Part shown: one piece after another, positions 8,058-15,482 of the stretch
How the letters are laid out: every line of letters begins with the position of its first letter
Position numbering within the stretch: the stretch's first letter is position 1
Source of the DNA: an uncultured Bacteroidales bacterium
GTDB taxonomy: Bacteria; Bacteroidota; Bacteroidia; Bacteroidales; F082
Assembly (NCBI GenBank): GCA_947303055.1
Contig: CAMYXV010000008.1
Coordinates: 1-39,565 of the forward strand
Reading direction: 5' to 3'
DNA length: 39,565 nucleotides
Made by a program: the position numbers and the translations under genes
The notes under the pieces: model-generated
Seen by the model: the letters and a program-made list of their open reading frames with translations, nothing else
Told to the model about the DNA's origin: nothing
Database searches by the model: none

Positions 8058-9938
8058 CTACTTCCCCTCCCTAAACCTCACAATCGCCTCGATAATCTCA
8101 TCGTTGTCATCGGAAATCGTCAGCAACAGGTTCTTGAAGACGCCACGATCGCTTAAGTCCTTGAGCATCGTATAGGCAGGCATGTATTTCGTGTAATATT
8201 CCTTGCCCATGAAGATCATCGGACTAGCATAACCTACACTCTCATAATGGTTTTGTCCTGCATCTTGGAAGATTTCCTGCATGGTACCTGCACTTCCCGG
8301 CGTATAAATGATGCCGCCCTTGGCCACCGTGACGATACCATCCTCGCGAATACTGTTGTCGAAGTATTTGGCGATGTCGGTAGCAAACGGCGTTGACGGC
8401 TCATGACCATAATACCAAGTGGGTATGGCCAGACTGCGATACTCCGATGTCAGTGGGAAAAGTTCCATTACTTCAAAGGACCGACGCAACCAACCTTCGT
8501 CTTTGTACGTTGGCGCTGAAGAGAGAATGAGCAAAGCCTCCTCCACCTCACTGTCGGGACGCCCCGCCATGTAAGCGCCGAGATGCGCTGCCTCCATGGC
8601 ACCAGGCCCACCGCCCGTGACCATCAAGCGACCCATCTCAGTGAGCTTCTTGCTCAGGTACACGATTTGACGGTATTGCGCGTCATCGCGCCGCTTGGCA
8701 TGACCGCCCATGACACCAATCACCATCTTTTCATCATAGTGATCCAAGAGACGATACAAGAAATGAGTGATAAAATGATCATGCAACGCCCTTGCTAGAG
8801 TCTCGCGTACACCATGTCCACGCTTTCCGTAACTGATGTAATGGTCATACACCTTAGTGTCGAAACAGGATTTGAAAGTCTCATCCTTATGATAATCATA
8901 GCCATTATAAAGTATCTTGCTATTATACAAACATTTAGGATATGTTGAAAAAGGTTTCCCCATCTCAGGGATAAACAAGCTGAGGTCGGCCTTGGATACA
9001 TCCTTGAGGATACGCTGAACAATGCCAGCAGCGTCCAATCCGAACTTGTGCATCAAGGTTGCAGGCTGGCCCGACTCTCCAAATTGGTCGTTCATACCAA
9101 TACGATGCACCCTGATGGGATGGTTTTCGGAAAGGTATTCTGCCACTGCACTCCCCAGTCCACCTGCAATTTGATGCTCTTCCACCGTGAAAATCATACG
9201 GGTCTCATCAGCAGCTTTTTCCAAGATTTTGCCATCCAAAGGCTTGATAGTATGCATATTAATAACACGAACAGATACACCCATTTGCTTCAGCAGGTGT
9301 GCCGCTTTGAGGCATTCCCAAACCTCATGACCCGTAGCCACAACGGTAATATCGGTTCCATCCCGCATCAGTTGGGCCTTCCCGATCTCAAAATCCTGGT
9401 TCTCATCCGTAAAATCCGGCACCGCCTCACGCCCAAAACGCACATAGACTGGACCTTCACATTCCAGAATAGCCTTTTCGGTAGCAATTTTGGCTTGTGT
9501 GGCATCGCAAGGCGAGATAACCGTCATGTTAGGGAGCACACGCATGACGGCAATATCTTCCAAAGCTTGGTGCGTGGCCCCATCAGGACCTACCGACACT
9601 CCTGCATGAGCACCTCCGATGACAACATGCACATTATTGTAACACACCGAGATACGAATCTGGTCGTTGGCACGGTGGGCTGCAAACACACCATATGTAC
9701 TGAATACTGGAATCTTTCCGCTCAACGCCAATCCAGCCGCCGTTGCCACAGCATCCTGCTCGGCAATACCCATGGAGAAAAACCTTTCAGGGAAAGCCTC
9801 TGCAAAAAGATTCATTCCCACCGAGTTGGTGATGTCGGCACCCAAACCGACTACCCTATTATCTTTTTGAGCCGCAGCAAGAACGCCCTCGCCGAAACCT
9901 GATTTTGTGGGTTTGTTTCCTTTGTTCGTGTAATTCAT
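8058..9938 (-). CDS. Transketolase C-terminal subunit fused to a LOG-family domain
   Basis: A 626-residue open frame. Residues 1-316 are a complete transketolase C-terminal subunit: the pyrimidine domain with SMGIAEQDAVATAAGLA (E60 is the TPP-activating glutamate) and the C-terminal regulatory domain (FTVEEHQIAGGLGSAVAEYL, RIGMNDQFGESG). After a linker of about 50 residues, positions 370-626 are a LOG/lysine-decarboxylase-like Rossmann domain with VMGGHAKRRDD, VTGGGPGAMEAAHLGAY and PGSAGTMQE (547-555); the last is the LOG motif PGGxGTxxE with the second glycine changed to serine. LOG enzymes hydrolyse nucleoside monophosphates to base and ribose 5-phosphate, itself a transketolase substrate, so the fusion makes metabolic sense (inference). 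The N-terminal half needs the subunit encoded just upstream on the same strand. The usual family length for the C-terminal subunit alone is about 310 residues. Confidence 0.85.
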   Translation of the reverse strand: MNYTNKGNKPTKSGFGEGVLAAAQKDNRVVGLGADITNSVGMNLFAEAFPERFFSMGIAEQDAVATAAGLALSGKIPVFSTYGVFAAHRANDQIRISVCYNNVHVVIGGAHAGVSVGPDGATHQALEDIAVMRVLPNMTVISPCDATQAKIATEKAILECEGPVYVRFGREAVPDFTDENQDFEIGKAQLMRDGTDITVVATGHEVWECLKAAHLLKQMGVSVRVINMHTIKPLDGKILEKAADETRMIFTVEEHQIAGGLGSAVAEYLSENHPIRVHRIGMNDQFGESGQPATLMHKFGLDAAGIVQRILKDVSKADLSLFIPEMGKPFSTYPKCLYNSKILYNGYDYHKDETFKSCFDTKVYDHYISYGKRGHGVRETLARALHDHFITHFLYRLLDHYDEKMVIGVMGGHAKRRDDAQYRQIVYLSKKLTEMGRLMVTGGGPGAMEAAHLGAYMAGRPDSEVEEALLILSSAPTYKDEGWLRRSFEVMELFPLTSEYRSLAIPTWYYGHEPSTPFATDIAKYFDNSIREDGIVTVAKGGIIYTPGSAGTMQEIFQDAGQNHYESVGYASPMIFMGKEYYTKYMPAYTMLKDLSDRGVFKNLLLTISDDNDEIIEAIVRFREGK

Positions 9939-9950
9939 AAGCTTAGTTGC

Positions 9951-10018
9951 GGCCCTTAGACTGGCTCAGAAGCCTTAGCACCTCAAAAAGCGAAGGTCGT
10001 TGAGCCTGTCGAAACGCC
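9951..10018. repeat. Pair of 24-bp palindromic repeats, opposed, between the transketolase genes
   Basis: Two 24-nt copies of the same element lie in opposite orientation at 9951-9974 (core GACTGGCTCAG, degenerate) and 9995-10018 (core TGAGCCTGTCGAA), separated by 20 bp. Related copies occur inside coding sequence at 13580-13642 and 15718-15741. They fill nearly the whole gap between the two transketolase subunit genes and could fold into a stem-loop in the transcript, perhaps adjusting the ratio of the subunits. Confidence 0.75.
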
Positions 10019-10022
10019 GACT

Positions 10023-10832
10023 TCAATTATTAAGTTCTTCAATAAACACTTTTAATAGTTCCTTACTCGACACCTTACCATGCCATTGGTTGTTGTCTTC
10101 AATGCTCTTCACGCCCTTGCCCATAATGGTGTCGGCAATGATAACCGTTGGTCTACCCTCTTCCTTATCAGCCAATTCCAATGCCATCTTGATTTGACTC
10201 ATGTCGTGTCCATCAATCTCGATCGTATGCCACCCAAATGCGGCCCATTTGTCGCGCAACGGGTCGATGGCCATTACTTTCTCCGTTCCGCCATCGATTT
10301 GCAAACGATTACGGTCAATGATGGCGCAGAGATTGTCTACCTTGTGATGAGTCGCTGCCATGGCTGTTTCCCAAACACTCCCCTCCTGCTGCTCGCCGTC
10401 GCCCATGATGCAAAAGACACGGTTTGGCATGCCGTCTATTTTGGCCGCCAATGCCATGCCCAATGCCACACCGAGACCTTGTCCCAAACTACCAGAACAG
10501 GTTTCCAGTCCCGGCAAACGAAATTCATAGCTCGGATGCCCTTGCAGTCGGCTACCCAACTTCCGCAAAGTCAGCATCTCCTCTTCAGGGAAATAACCCG
10601 CAGCAGCCAAGGTCGCATAGAGCACTGGTGCCGTATGCCCGATGGAAAGCACCACCTTGTCGCGGCCCTCCCATTCAGGATGCTTGGGGTCGTGACGCAA
10701 ATGATTGAAATACAATACGGTGAAAATATCCACCAAGTCGAGAGAGCCGCCCGTATGTCCCGAGCCAGCCTCCGCCAAAGCGGTCAATATCAACTCGCGA
10801 ATATGCCGCGCCTTTTCTTCCAAATTTATCAT
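10023..10832 (-). CDS. Transketolase N-terminal subunit
   Basis: A 269-residue thiamine-diphosphate-binding subunit. The start at 10832 (MINLEEKARHIRELILTALA) matches the family and overlaps the DUF456 stop codon as ATGA; a longer frame to 10943 would run back into that gene. Visible motifs are GSGHTGGSLDLVDIFTVLYF, GHTAPVLYATL, HPSYEFRLPGLETCSGSLGQ and the TPP/magnesium motif GDGEQQEGSVWE ending in NLCAIIDRNRLQ. With the C-terminal subunit it forms a split transketolase that moves two-carbon ketol units between sugar phosphates in the non-oxidative pentose phosphate pathway, in the cytoplasm. The usual length for this half is 270-285 residues, so it is complete. The partner gene follows 84 bp downstream on the same strand, after a repeat pair. 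Confidence 0.93.
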   Translation of the reverse strand: MINLEEKARHIRELILTALAEAGSGHTGGSLDLVDIFTVLYFNHLRHDPKHPEWEGRDKVVLSIGHTAPVLYATLAAAGYFPEEEMLTLRKLGSRLQGHPSYEFRLPGLETCSGSLGQGLGVALGMALAAKIDGMPNRVFCIMGDGEQQEGSVWETAMAATHHKVDNLCAIIDRNRLQIDGGTEKVMAIDPLRDKWAAFGWHTIEIDGHDMSQIKMALELADKEEGRPTVIIADTIMGKGVKSIEDNNQWHGKVSSKELLKVFIEELNN

Positions 10833-11329
10833 AGAATAGCGATTAATTCTTTGACAATGAAATAAATACACACACAAGCATAAATCACTTTGATGCCTGT
10901 GCCGCACAAAAATCCGATAAACGAACCGAAGGCTGAACGCCAAGCCTTATGGTCGTCAGTGCCTGCTCTTTTCTCACCGATATAGGCTCCAATAAAAGGG
11001 CCTAATAAAATGGCGATGAAACCAATGGGCATGGCCAAAGTGACCAGCAAGCCCATGAAAAGGCCTATCGTGCTGCCCCGAACGCCTGCCTGTGTACCAC
11101 CAAAATGCTTCGTACCCCAAACGGGAACGATATAATCCACGGTAAAGACGATAGCGCCAATCACACCCATGATAATCAAAAACCTGGGCGAGAAATTGGC
11201 CCCTTCAGCAAACGACAGGGCCAACAAGGCAAGAAAGCTGAACGGCGTCCCCGCAATGCCTGGCACGACCGCCCCTACAAGGCCAACCAAAGCCAAAATG
11301 ATAGTCAAAGCAATAAGAAAGTACAACAT
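10829..11329 (-). CDS. DUF456 family membrane protein
   Basis: A 166-residue, very hydrophobic protein with five or six membrane helices. I start it at the ATG at 11329 (MLYFLIALTIILALVGLVGA); an upstream ATG at 11359 would add ten unconserved residues. Typical DUF456 features are the glycine-rich first hairpin (GLVGAVVPGIAGTPFSFLAL), VDYIVPVWGTKHFGG and the glycine-zipper-like segment LLGPFIGAYIGEKRAG. The function of the family is unknown. The stop codon overlaps the transketolase N-subunit start, so it heads a three-gene operon with the two transketolase genes. It is divergent from the outer-membrane protein gene at 11441. Confidence 0.88.
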   Translation of the reverse strand: MLYFLIALTIILALVGLVGAVVPGIAGTPFSFLALLALSFAEGANFSPRFLIIMGVIGAIVFTVDYIVPVWGTKHFGGTQAGVRGSTIGLFMGLLVTLAMPIGFIAILLGPFIGAYIGEKRAGTDDHKAWRSAFGSFIGFLCGTGIKVIYACVCIYFIVKELIAIL

Positions 11330-11389
11330 AATGTCGTCGATGATTAGTGAGAATAACAAGCTATTTGCCTGCGAAAATAGGAAAAATGT

Positions 11390-11420
11390 TTTGTTTTTAT
11401 TAAAAACGCCCTTACATTTG
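11390..11420 (+). promoter_or_regulatory. Bacteroidota-type promoter (TTTG, 19 nt, TACATTTG)
   Basis: TTTG at 11390-11393 and TACATTTG at 11413-11420 are separated by 19 nt. This is an exact match to the -33/-7 consensus of the Bacteroides primary sigma factor. The start codon at 11441 lies 20 nt beyond the -7 box, giving a short leader of about 13-15 nt. Confidence 0.75.
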
Positions 11421-11440
11421 CACGATAAAACCTCCTCATC

Positions 11441-12265
11441 ATGAAGAAACTCCTATTTCTACTCATACTAATCCTTTCAACCTCAAGCATTTTCGCGTAC
11501 GACATCGTCCACCCCATCGGAGGCCGTGCTGCTGCCATGGGCGGTTCCTCGGTGGCCTCGCAGGGATTGTGGGCCATGCAGAATAACCCTGCTGGGATGG
11601 CCAATTTGGAGAAAATCAGCCTTGGCTTGTATTATGAAAACCGTTGGTTGCTGCCTGAAACAGCCTATAAATGCGGTGCCTTTGCCCTGCCCACTAAATT
11701 CGGCACTTTAGGTCTGAGCTTCAATCAGTTCGGCTCTTCAAAATACAACGAAAACAAGTTTGGTCTCGCCTATGCTAAGGACTTCGGACGCTATCTGCAA
11801 ATCGGCTTACAACTCGACTACCTCCTGCTCAAAATCGGCAACGACTACGGCAAATTCAGCGCGGTCACTTTTGAGTTGGGTTTGCAGTCGCACATCACCG
11901 ACAAGCTGACTTTAGGCACTTATATCTTTAACCCCGTCAACTTCAGTTTCGAACAAACTTTAAACCATGAGAAGTTGCCTATCGTGATGCGTTTTGGATT
12001 AGATTACCAATTTACCAAGGATTTCATTGGACAGTGCGAGATTGAAAAAGACACCGAGCGCGAAGGCGTCAGCTTACGTGGCGGATTGGAATACGAAGCC
12101 ATCAAGAATCTCTATATCCGTGCAGGCGTTCAAACGAATCCTGGCATCTTGAGTTTCGGCCTTGGATATGCCATCCGCTTCGCGCAAATCAACGTTGCGG
12201 CACAACTACACAATGAGTTGGGTGCTTCCATACAAATCGGCATGATTTTCAGCATTGGAAAGTGA
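11441..12265 (+). CDS. Outer-membrane beta-barrel protein, PorV/PorQ-like
   Basis: A 274-residue protein with a signal peptide (MKKLLFLLILILSTSSIFA) followed by YDIVHPIGGRAAAMGGSSVA and WAMQNNPAGMANLEK. This GxRxxGMG...NPAG start is shared by the FadL/PorV/PorQ group of Bacteroidota outer-membrane barrels. The rest alternates amphipathic strands (SLGLYYENRWLL, IGLQLDYLLLKIG, LYIRAGVQTNPG) and ends IQIGMIFSIGK as barrels do. PorV and PorQ help move and attach type IX secretion cargo, and the window encodes such cargo, but I cannot say which subfamily this is. The next gene starts one base after its stop codon. A strong promoter match lies just upstream. Confidence 0.75.
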   Translation: MKKLLFLLILILSTSSIFAYDIVHPIGGRAAAMGGSSVASQGLWAMQNNPAGMANLEKISLGLYYENRWLLPETAYKCGAFALPTKFGTLGLSFNQFGSSKYNENKFGLAYAKDFGRYLQIGLQLDYLLLKIGNDYGKFSAVTFELGLQSHITDKLTLGTYIFNPVNFSFEQTLNHEKLPIVMRFGLDYQFTKDFIGQCEIEKDTEREGVSLRGGLEYEAIKNLYIRAGVQTNPGILSFGLGYAIRFAQINVAAQLHNELGASIQIGMIFSIGK

Positions 12266-12266
12266 A

Positions 12267-14471
12267 ATGAAACGGCTGGTTATCTTCATATTATCTTTGT
12301 TTACCCTCTCTTTTGCGAAGGCGCAAATCGCTATTGACACGCTCAGTACCGAGGCCTTGAACAATCTGCTCATCGAGCAAGTGGAAAGACTGGCCGAAGA
12401 TAGCGATGAAGACATCGATTATGAAGATCTTCTGGAGAATTACATCTTCTTCAGCGAGAACCCTGTCAACCTCAACAGCGAAGAGGTCATGCAGTTAGTA
12501 GAGTTGCGATTGCTTACCGTGTTCCAATATGAGGAATTGCAGAAATACCGTCGCTATTATGGTGATTTCCTGTTTCTCGACGAGTTGGAGATGGTGGAAG
12601 GCTTCGACGAGCCGACCATAGCCATCATACGCCCCGTGGTTTGCATCGAAAAAGACCAAAGCAAGGATAAAATCACACTCAACAAAATGGCGCGCTATGG
12701 CAAACATCAGATTGTGGGTCGCTACGAACAAATCCTTGAAAAACAGCAAGGTTACTTACCCATTGACGACTCAACATTGCTGGCCAAGCCCAATTCACGT
12801 TACCTCGGCAGTCCACAGAAATACCAACTCAAATACACCTATAATTATAGGAATAAAGTGAGGGCGGGATTTGTATTGGAAAAAGATGCCGGAGAAATGT
12901 TCTTCACCGACAAGGTCAGCGACACCATCCAAAAACTTCTGGGAAGCCAATACCATCGCGGTTTCGACTTTGTCGGTTTCCATCTCTATGCCAAGGACAT
13001 GGGGATCGTGAAAGCCGCTGTTTTGGGCGATTACCAGTTGGCCTACGGTCAAGGCTTAACGCTGTGGTCGGGCATGAGTTTCGGTAAGGCAGGTGCAGGC
13101 AGTAGCGTGATGAAGCAAGGACGCGGCATAACACCCAAAGGCTCTGCCAGCGAGTATGCCTTCATGCGCGGCGCGGCCGTCACCCTTGGTGCCGGGCCTT
13201 TCAGTGGCACCGTTTTCTACTCCAACCGTTTGGTCGATGCCAATGTAAGCGTGGCTGACACCTTGGAAAGCGAAGCCGAGTTCGTCAGCAGCTTGCAAGA
13301 GACGGGATATCACCGAACCATTGGCGAGTTGCAAGACCGCCACGCCATACGGCAACAAGTCGTTGGTGGGCATCTGGCTTTCGCCATCGCCCACTTCGAA
13401 GTAGGCTACACCGCCCATCACACTTGGCTCAGCGTGCCACTTGAACTCAAGCCCAGCCATTACAACCAGTTCTATTTCCAAGGACAAAGGCTTACCAATC
13501 AAGGTATTGATTTCAAGTATGTGAAAGGCAAATATGCGGTATTTGGAGAGTTAGCTATGAGTTATAACAATAAAGCTAAGGTCGTTGAGCCTGTCGAAAC
13601 GCCGACACTGACACAGACGGCCCTTCGACGGGCTCAGGGACCTGCGTATGCTGGTTTGGTCGGCTTGACTGTAAAGCCTGCCGGCTATTTGAACTTCACC
13701 ATCATGTATCGCGACTATGGCAAAGCCTACCAAAACCTCATGAGCAACGCTTTCGGTGAAGGTAGTCGCAACCAAGGACAACAGGGCATCTATCTCGGCG
13801 TGGAAGCCGCTCCTGCACCTTATTGGAACATCCTCGCCTATGCCGACCAGTTCCAGTTCACTTGGCTGACCTCACAAGTCAACGCACCAAGCCGAGGACA
13901 CGACTATTACCTGCGCATCAGCCACAGCTTCAACAAACGCGCCAACGCCTACCTGCAATTCCGCTCCAAAACCAAAATGAAGAACTCGACCGATGCTTTT
14001 GTTTTCAGCCACTACCCTATTATCTACACCAAGAATGCCGTTCGTTTCAACATCAACTATCAGATTGGCCGAGACTTCCATGGCAGCAACAAAGCTGAAT
14101 ACGCCCACTACTATAATGAAGACGGCAGTAACGAGCACGGTTACTTCCTCTGCCAAGACATCGCCTATAAACCCGAATACAAACCTTATAGCCTCAGTTT
14201 CCGTTACGCCATCTTCGATGCCAAGGACTACAACGCCCGCATCTATGCCTATGAGAGCGACGTGCTTTATTCCTTCAGCGTGCCTGCACTTTATGGCAAA
14301 GGTATGAGGATATATCTGTTAGGTAAAGTAAAGTTATTCAACGCGCTGACCCTTTATGCACGCATAGGTCGCACTATATACAGCGACCGAGACGAAATCG
14401 GCAACGGACTGACGCTGATTGAAGAAAATCATAAGACGGATATAAAAATCGAAATGATATGGAAAATGTAG
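12267..14471 (+). CDS. Helix-hairpin-helix and beta-barrel protein carrying a repeat insertion
   Basis: A 734-residue protein with a signal peptide (MKRLVIFILSLFTLSFAKA). The start at 12267 is chosen over 12255 because it begins the signal peptide and lies one base past the upstream stop codon. Residues about 60-125 hold ComEA-like helix-hairpin-helix units (PVNLNSEEVMQLVELRLLTV, GDFLFLDELEMVEGFDEPTI); the rest is a large barrel-like region of alternating strands, the usual layout of a Bacteroidota family of unknown function. Residues about 438-459 (starting KVVEPVETP, ending LRRAQGP) are encoded by two inverted copies of a 24-bp mobile repeat, 63 bp in total, so the frame is kept. The stop codon itself (TAG, 14469-14471) is supplied by a RAYT palindrome, so the original C-terminus may have differed. 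Confidence 0.78.
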   Translation: MKRLVIFILSLFTLSFAKAQIAIDTLSTEALNNLLIEQVERLAEDSDEDIDYEDLLENYIFFSENPVNLNSEEVMQLVELRLLTVFQYEELQKYRRYYGDFLFLDELEMVEGFDEPTIAIIRPVVCIEKDQSKDKITLNKMARYGKHQIVGRYEQILEKQQGYLPIDDSTLLAKPNSRYLGSPQKYQLKYTYNYRNKVRAGFVLEKDAGEMFFTDKVSDTIQKLLGSQYHRGFDFVGFHLYAKDMGIVKAAVLGDYQLAYGQGLTLWSGMSFGKAGAGSSVMKQGRGITPKGSASEYAFMRGAAVTLGAGPFSGTVFYSNRLVDANVSVADTLESEAEFVSSLQETGYHRTIGELQDRHAIRQQVVGGHLAFAIAHFEVGYTAHHTWLSVPLELKPSHYNQFYFQGQRLTNQGIDFKYVKGKYAVFGELAMSYNNKAKVVEPVETPTLTQTALRRAQGPAYAGLVGLTVKPAGYLNFTIMYRDYGKAYQNLMSNAFGEGSRNQGQQGIYLGVEAAPAPYWNILAYADQFQFTWLTSQVNAPSRGHDYYLRISHSFNKRANAYLQFRSKTKMKNSTDAFVFSHYPIIYTKNAVRFNINYQIGRDFHGSNKAEYAHYYNEDGSNEHGYFLCQDIAYKPEYKPYSLSFRYAIFDAKDYNARIYAYESDVLYSFSVPALYGKGMRIYLLGKVKLFNALTLYARIGRTIYSDRDEIGNGLTLIEENHKTDIKIEMIWKM
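13580..13642. repeat. In-frame inverted pair of 24-bp repeats inside the helix-hairpin-helix gene
   Basis: Copies lie at 13580-13603 (core TGAGCCTGTCGAA) and, inverted, at 13619-13642 (core TTCGACGGGCTCAG), with a 15-bp spacer. The total is 63 bp, or 21 codons, with no stop codon in the host frame. The order of the two orientations is opposite to that of the pair at 9951-10018. Confidence 0.85.
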
Positions 14472-14540
14472 AGACGCAAAATTTTGCGTCTCAAAAACGT
14501 AAAATGCAATAATAACCAGAGACGCAAGATTTTGCGTCTC
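14468..14540. repeat. Two RAYT-associated palindromes upstream of the transposase
   Basis: A perfect 22-bp palindrome with arm GAGACGCAAAA occupies 14471-14492, and a second copy with one mismatched position occupies 14519-14540. The two sit 26 bp apart just before the transposase start. The GTAG at the edge of copy 1 (14468-14471) provides the stop codon of the preceding gene. This pairing of a palindrome family with an adjacent HUH transposase is how REP/RAYT systems look. Confidence 0.85.
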
Positions 14541-14558
14541 TACAACAAACGAAAAACA

Positions 14559-15152
14559 ATGGCAGACCTATATAAAAACAAATACCGAATTCCGACCGCA
14601 CGCGCCACGTGGCATGATTACAATGGCGGATCCTATTTTGTAACCATGTGTACAAAGAACCGTGAATGCTATTTCGGTCATATCTCAAATGGGGAAATGG
14701 GATATTCAGACCTTGGACAATCTGTAATCTATTGTCTCGAACAAATTCCAGCACATTTCCCACATGTGGAAATTCCTGTATTCATCGTGATGCCCAACCA
14801 TATCCACGCCATAATTATCATCAATGCCCTCGACCCCAACATGGTAGAGACGCAAAATTTTGCGTCTCTACATAATGAAACCAAACAAAAATTCGGGCCA
14901 CAATCCAAAAACCTTGCTTCTGTCGTGAGGGGATTCAAAATCGGCGTAACCAAATACGCCAACGACCAGAATTTTTCATTCGCATGGCAACCTCGTTTCC
15001 ATGACCACATTATCCGTAATCACAATGAAATGGACCACATTGCCGATTACATTGAAAACAACATAATCCTTTGGAAAGAAGATTGCTATAATGGTCTCAG
15101 AAGTCAACCGATAAGCAATAATCCAGAAAAACCGTATCTAAAGTTTTTCTAA
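14559..15152 (+). mobile_element. REP-associated tyrosine transposase (RAYT, Y1/HUH family) gene
   Basis: A 197-residue protein. The ATG at 14559 (MADLYKNKYRIPTARATWHD) is used; a longer frame to 14484 merely translates the upstream palindromes. Family features are GGSYFVTMCTKNRECYFGHI, the HUH motif in MPNHIHAIIII (H81-I-H83) and a C-terminal helix FHDHIIRNHNEMDHIADYIE with the candidate catalytic tyrosine in DYIENN. RAYTs are single-copy, domesticated relatives of IS200/IS605 transposases that act on nearby palindromic repeats through single-stranded DNA. One palindrome lies inside this gene at 14844-14871 and is translated as part of VETQNFASLH (residues 96-105) without breaking the frame. 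It falls between the HUH motif and the tyrosine helix, so whether the enzyme still works is uncertain. Confidence 0.85.
14844..14871. repeat. Third RAYT palindrome, inside the transposase gene
   Basis: A perfect 28-bp palindrome, arm GTAGAGACGCAAAA. It is the longest of the three copies. It lies within the transposase coding sequence, in a frame with no stop codon, and looks like a self-insertion. Confidence 0.9.
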
Positions 15153-15181
15153 TTCACACCATTATCGCATCCTCTTCAGTA

Positions 15182-15337
15182 TCAATCTTCTTTGACAGTC
15201 CCTTTGTCGCACATTTTTTTGGCCTTCTCGGCAAAATACCTAGCCACCAAATCCTTGAACTCATTTAATTCAGCTTCAGAATCGATGCTGTTCAAGGCAT
15301 TCATCAACTCGAGTTGCGCCAATTCACTATACGACAT
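15182..15337 (-). CDS. Small antitoxin-like protein, 51 residues
   Basis: The ATG at 15337 is preceded by an AAAGGAG ribosome site and, further up, by TATTTTTG, so I use it rather than the longer frame to 15439. The product (MSYSELAQLELMNALNSIDS then EAELNEFKDLVARYFAEKAK) is a short helical protein of a type common in Bacteroidota. From memory, such proteins often sit beside toxin genes, but I see no toxin partner here: the neighbours are the RAYT gene and the CotH gene. It may be an orphan antitoxin-like remnant or an unrelated small protein. Confidence 0.5.
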   Translation of the reverse strand: MSYSELAQLELMNALNSIDSEAELNEFKDLVARYFAEKAKKMCDKGTVKED

Positions 15338-15360
15338 ATTGTTTTTCTCCTTTCTCGTTG

Positions 15361-15368
15361 CAAAAATA
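15361..15368 (-). promoter_or_regulatory. -7 promoter box TATTTTTG for the 51-residue protein
   Basis: The minus strand reads TATTTTTG 23 nt before the ATG at 15337, matching TAnnTTTG. A partial -33 element (TTGC) lies about 18 nt further upstream. Confidence 0.45.
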
Positions 15369-15482
15369 AACATTTTTCTCGAAAAAGCAACATGCCTTTC
15401 CATCAAAAAAACTACATTTCCCTTCCTCCTTTGAAACAAAGTGTATCTGTGCCTTGATAATCCTCAAAAAGCAACAATACAA

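Noticed and set aside
9048-9902. 284-residue plus-strand open frame
   Set aside because: It lies antisense to the well-conserved transketolase C-subunit and shows no domain or signal; it is a by-product of codon bias in the real gene.
10080-10865. 261-residue plus-strand open frame
   Set aside because: Antisense to the transketolase N-subunit, which has clear TPP motifs; composition is that of a shadow frame.
14471-14492. Palindrome as a transcription terminator of the preceding gene
   Set aside because: No U tract follows and the same sequence recurs twice, once inside a gene; it is a RAYT repeat, although it might also slow transcription.
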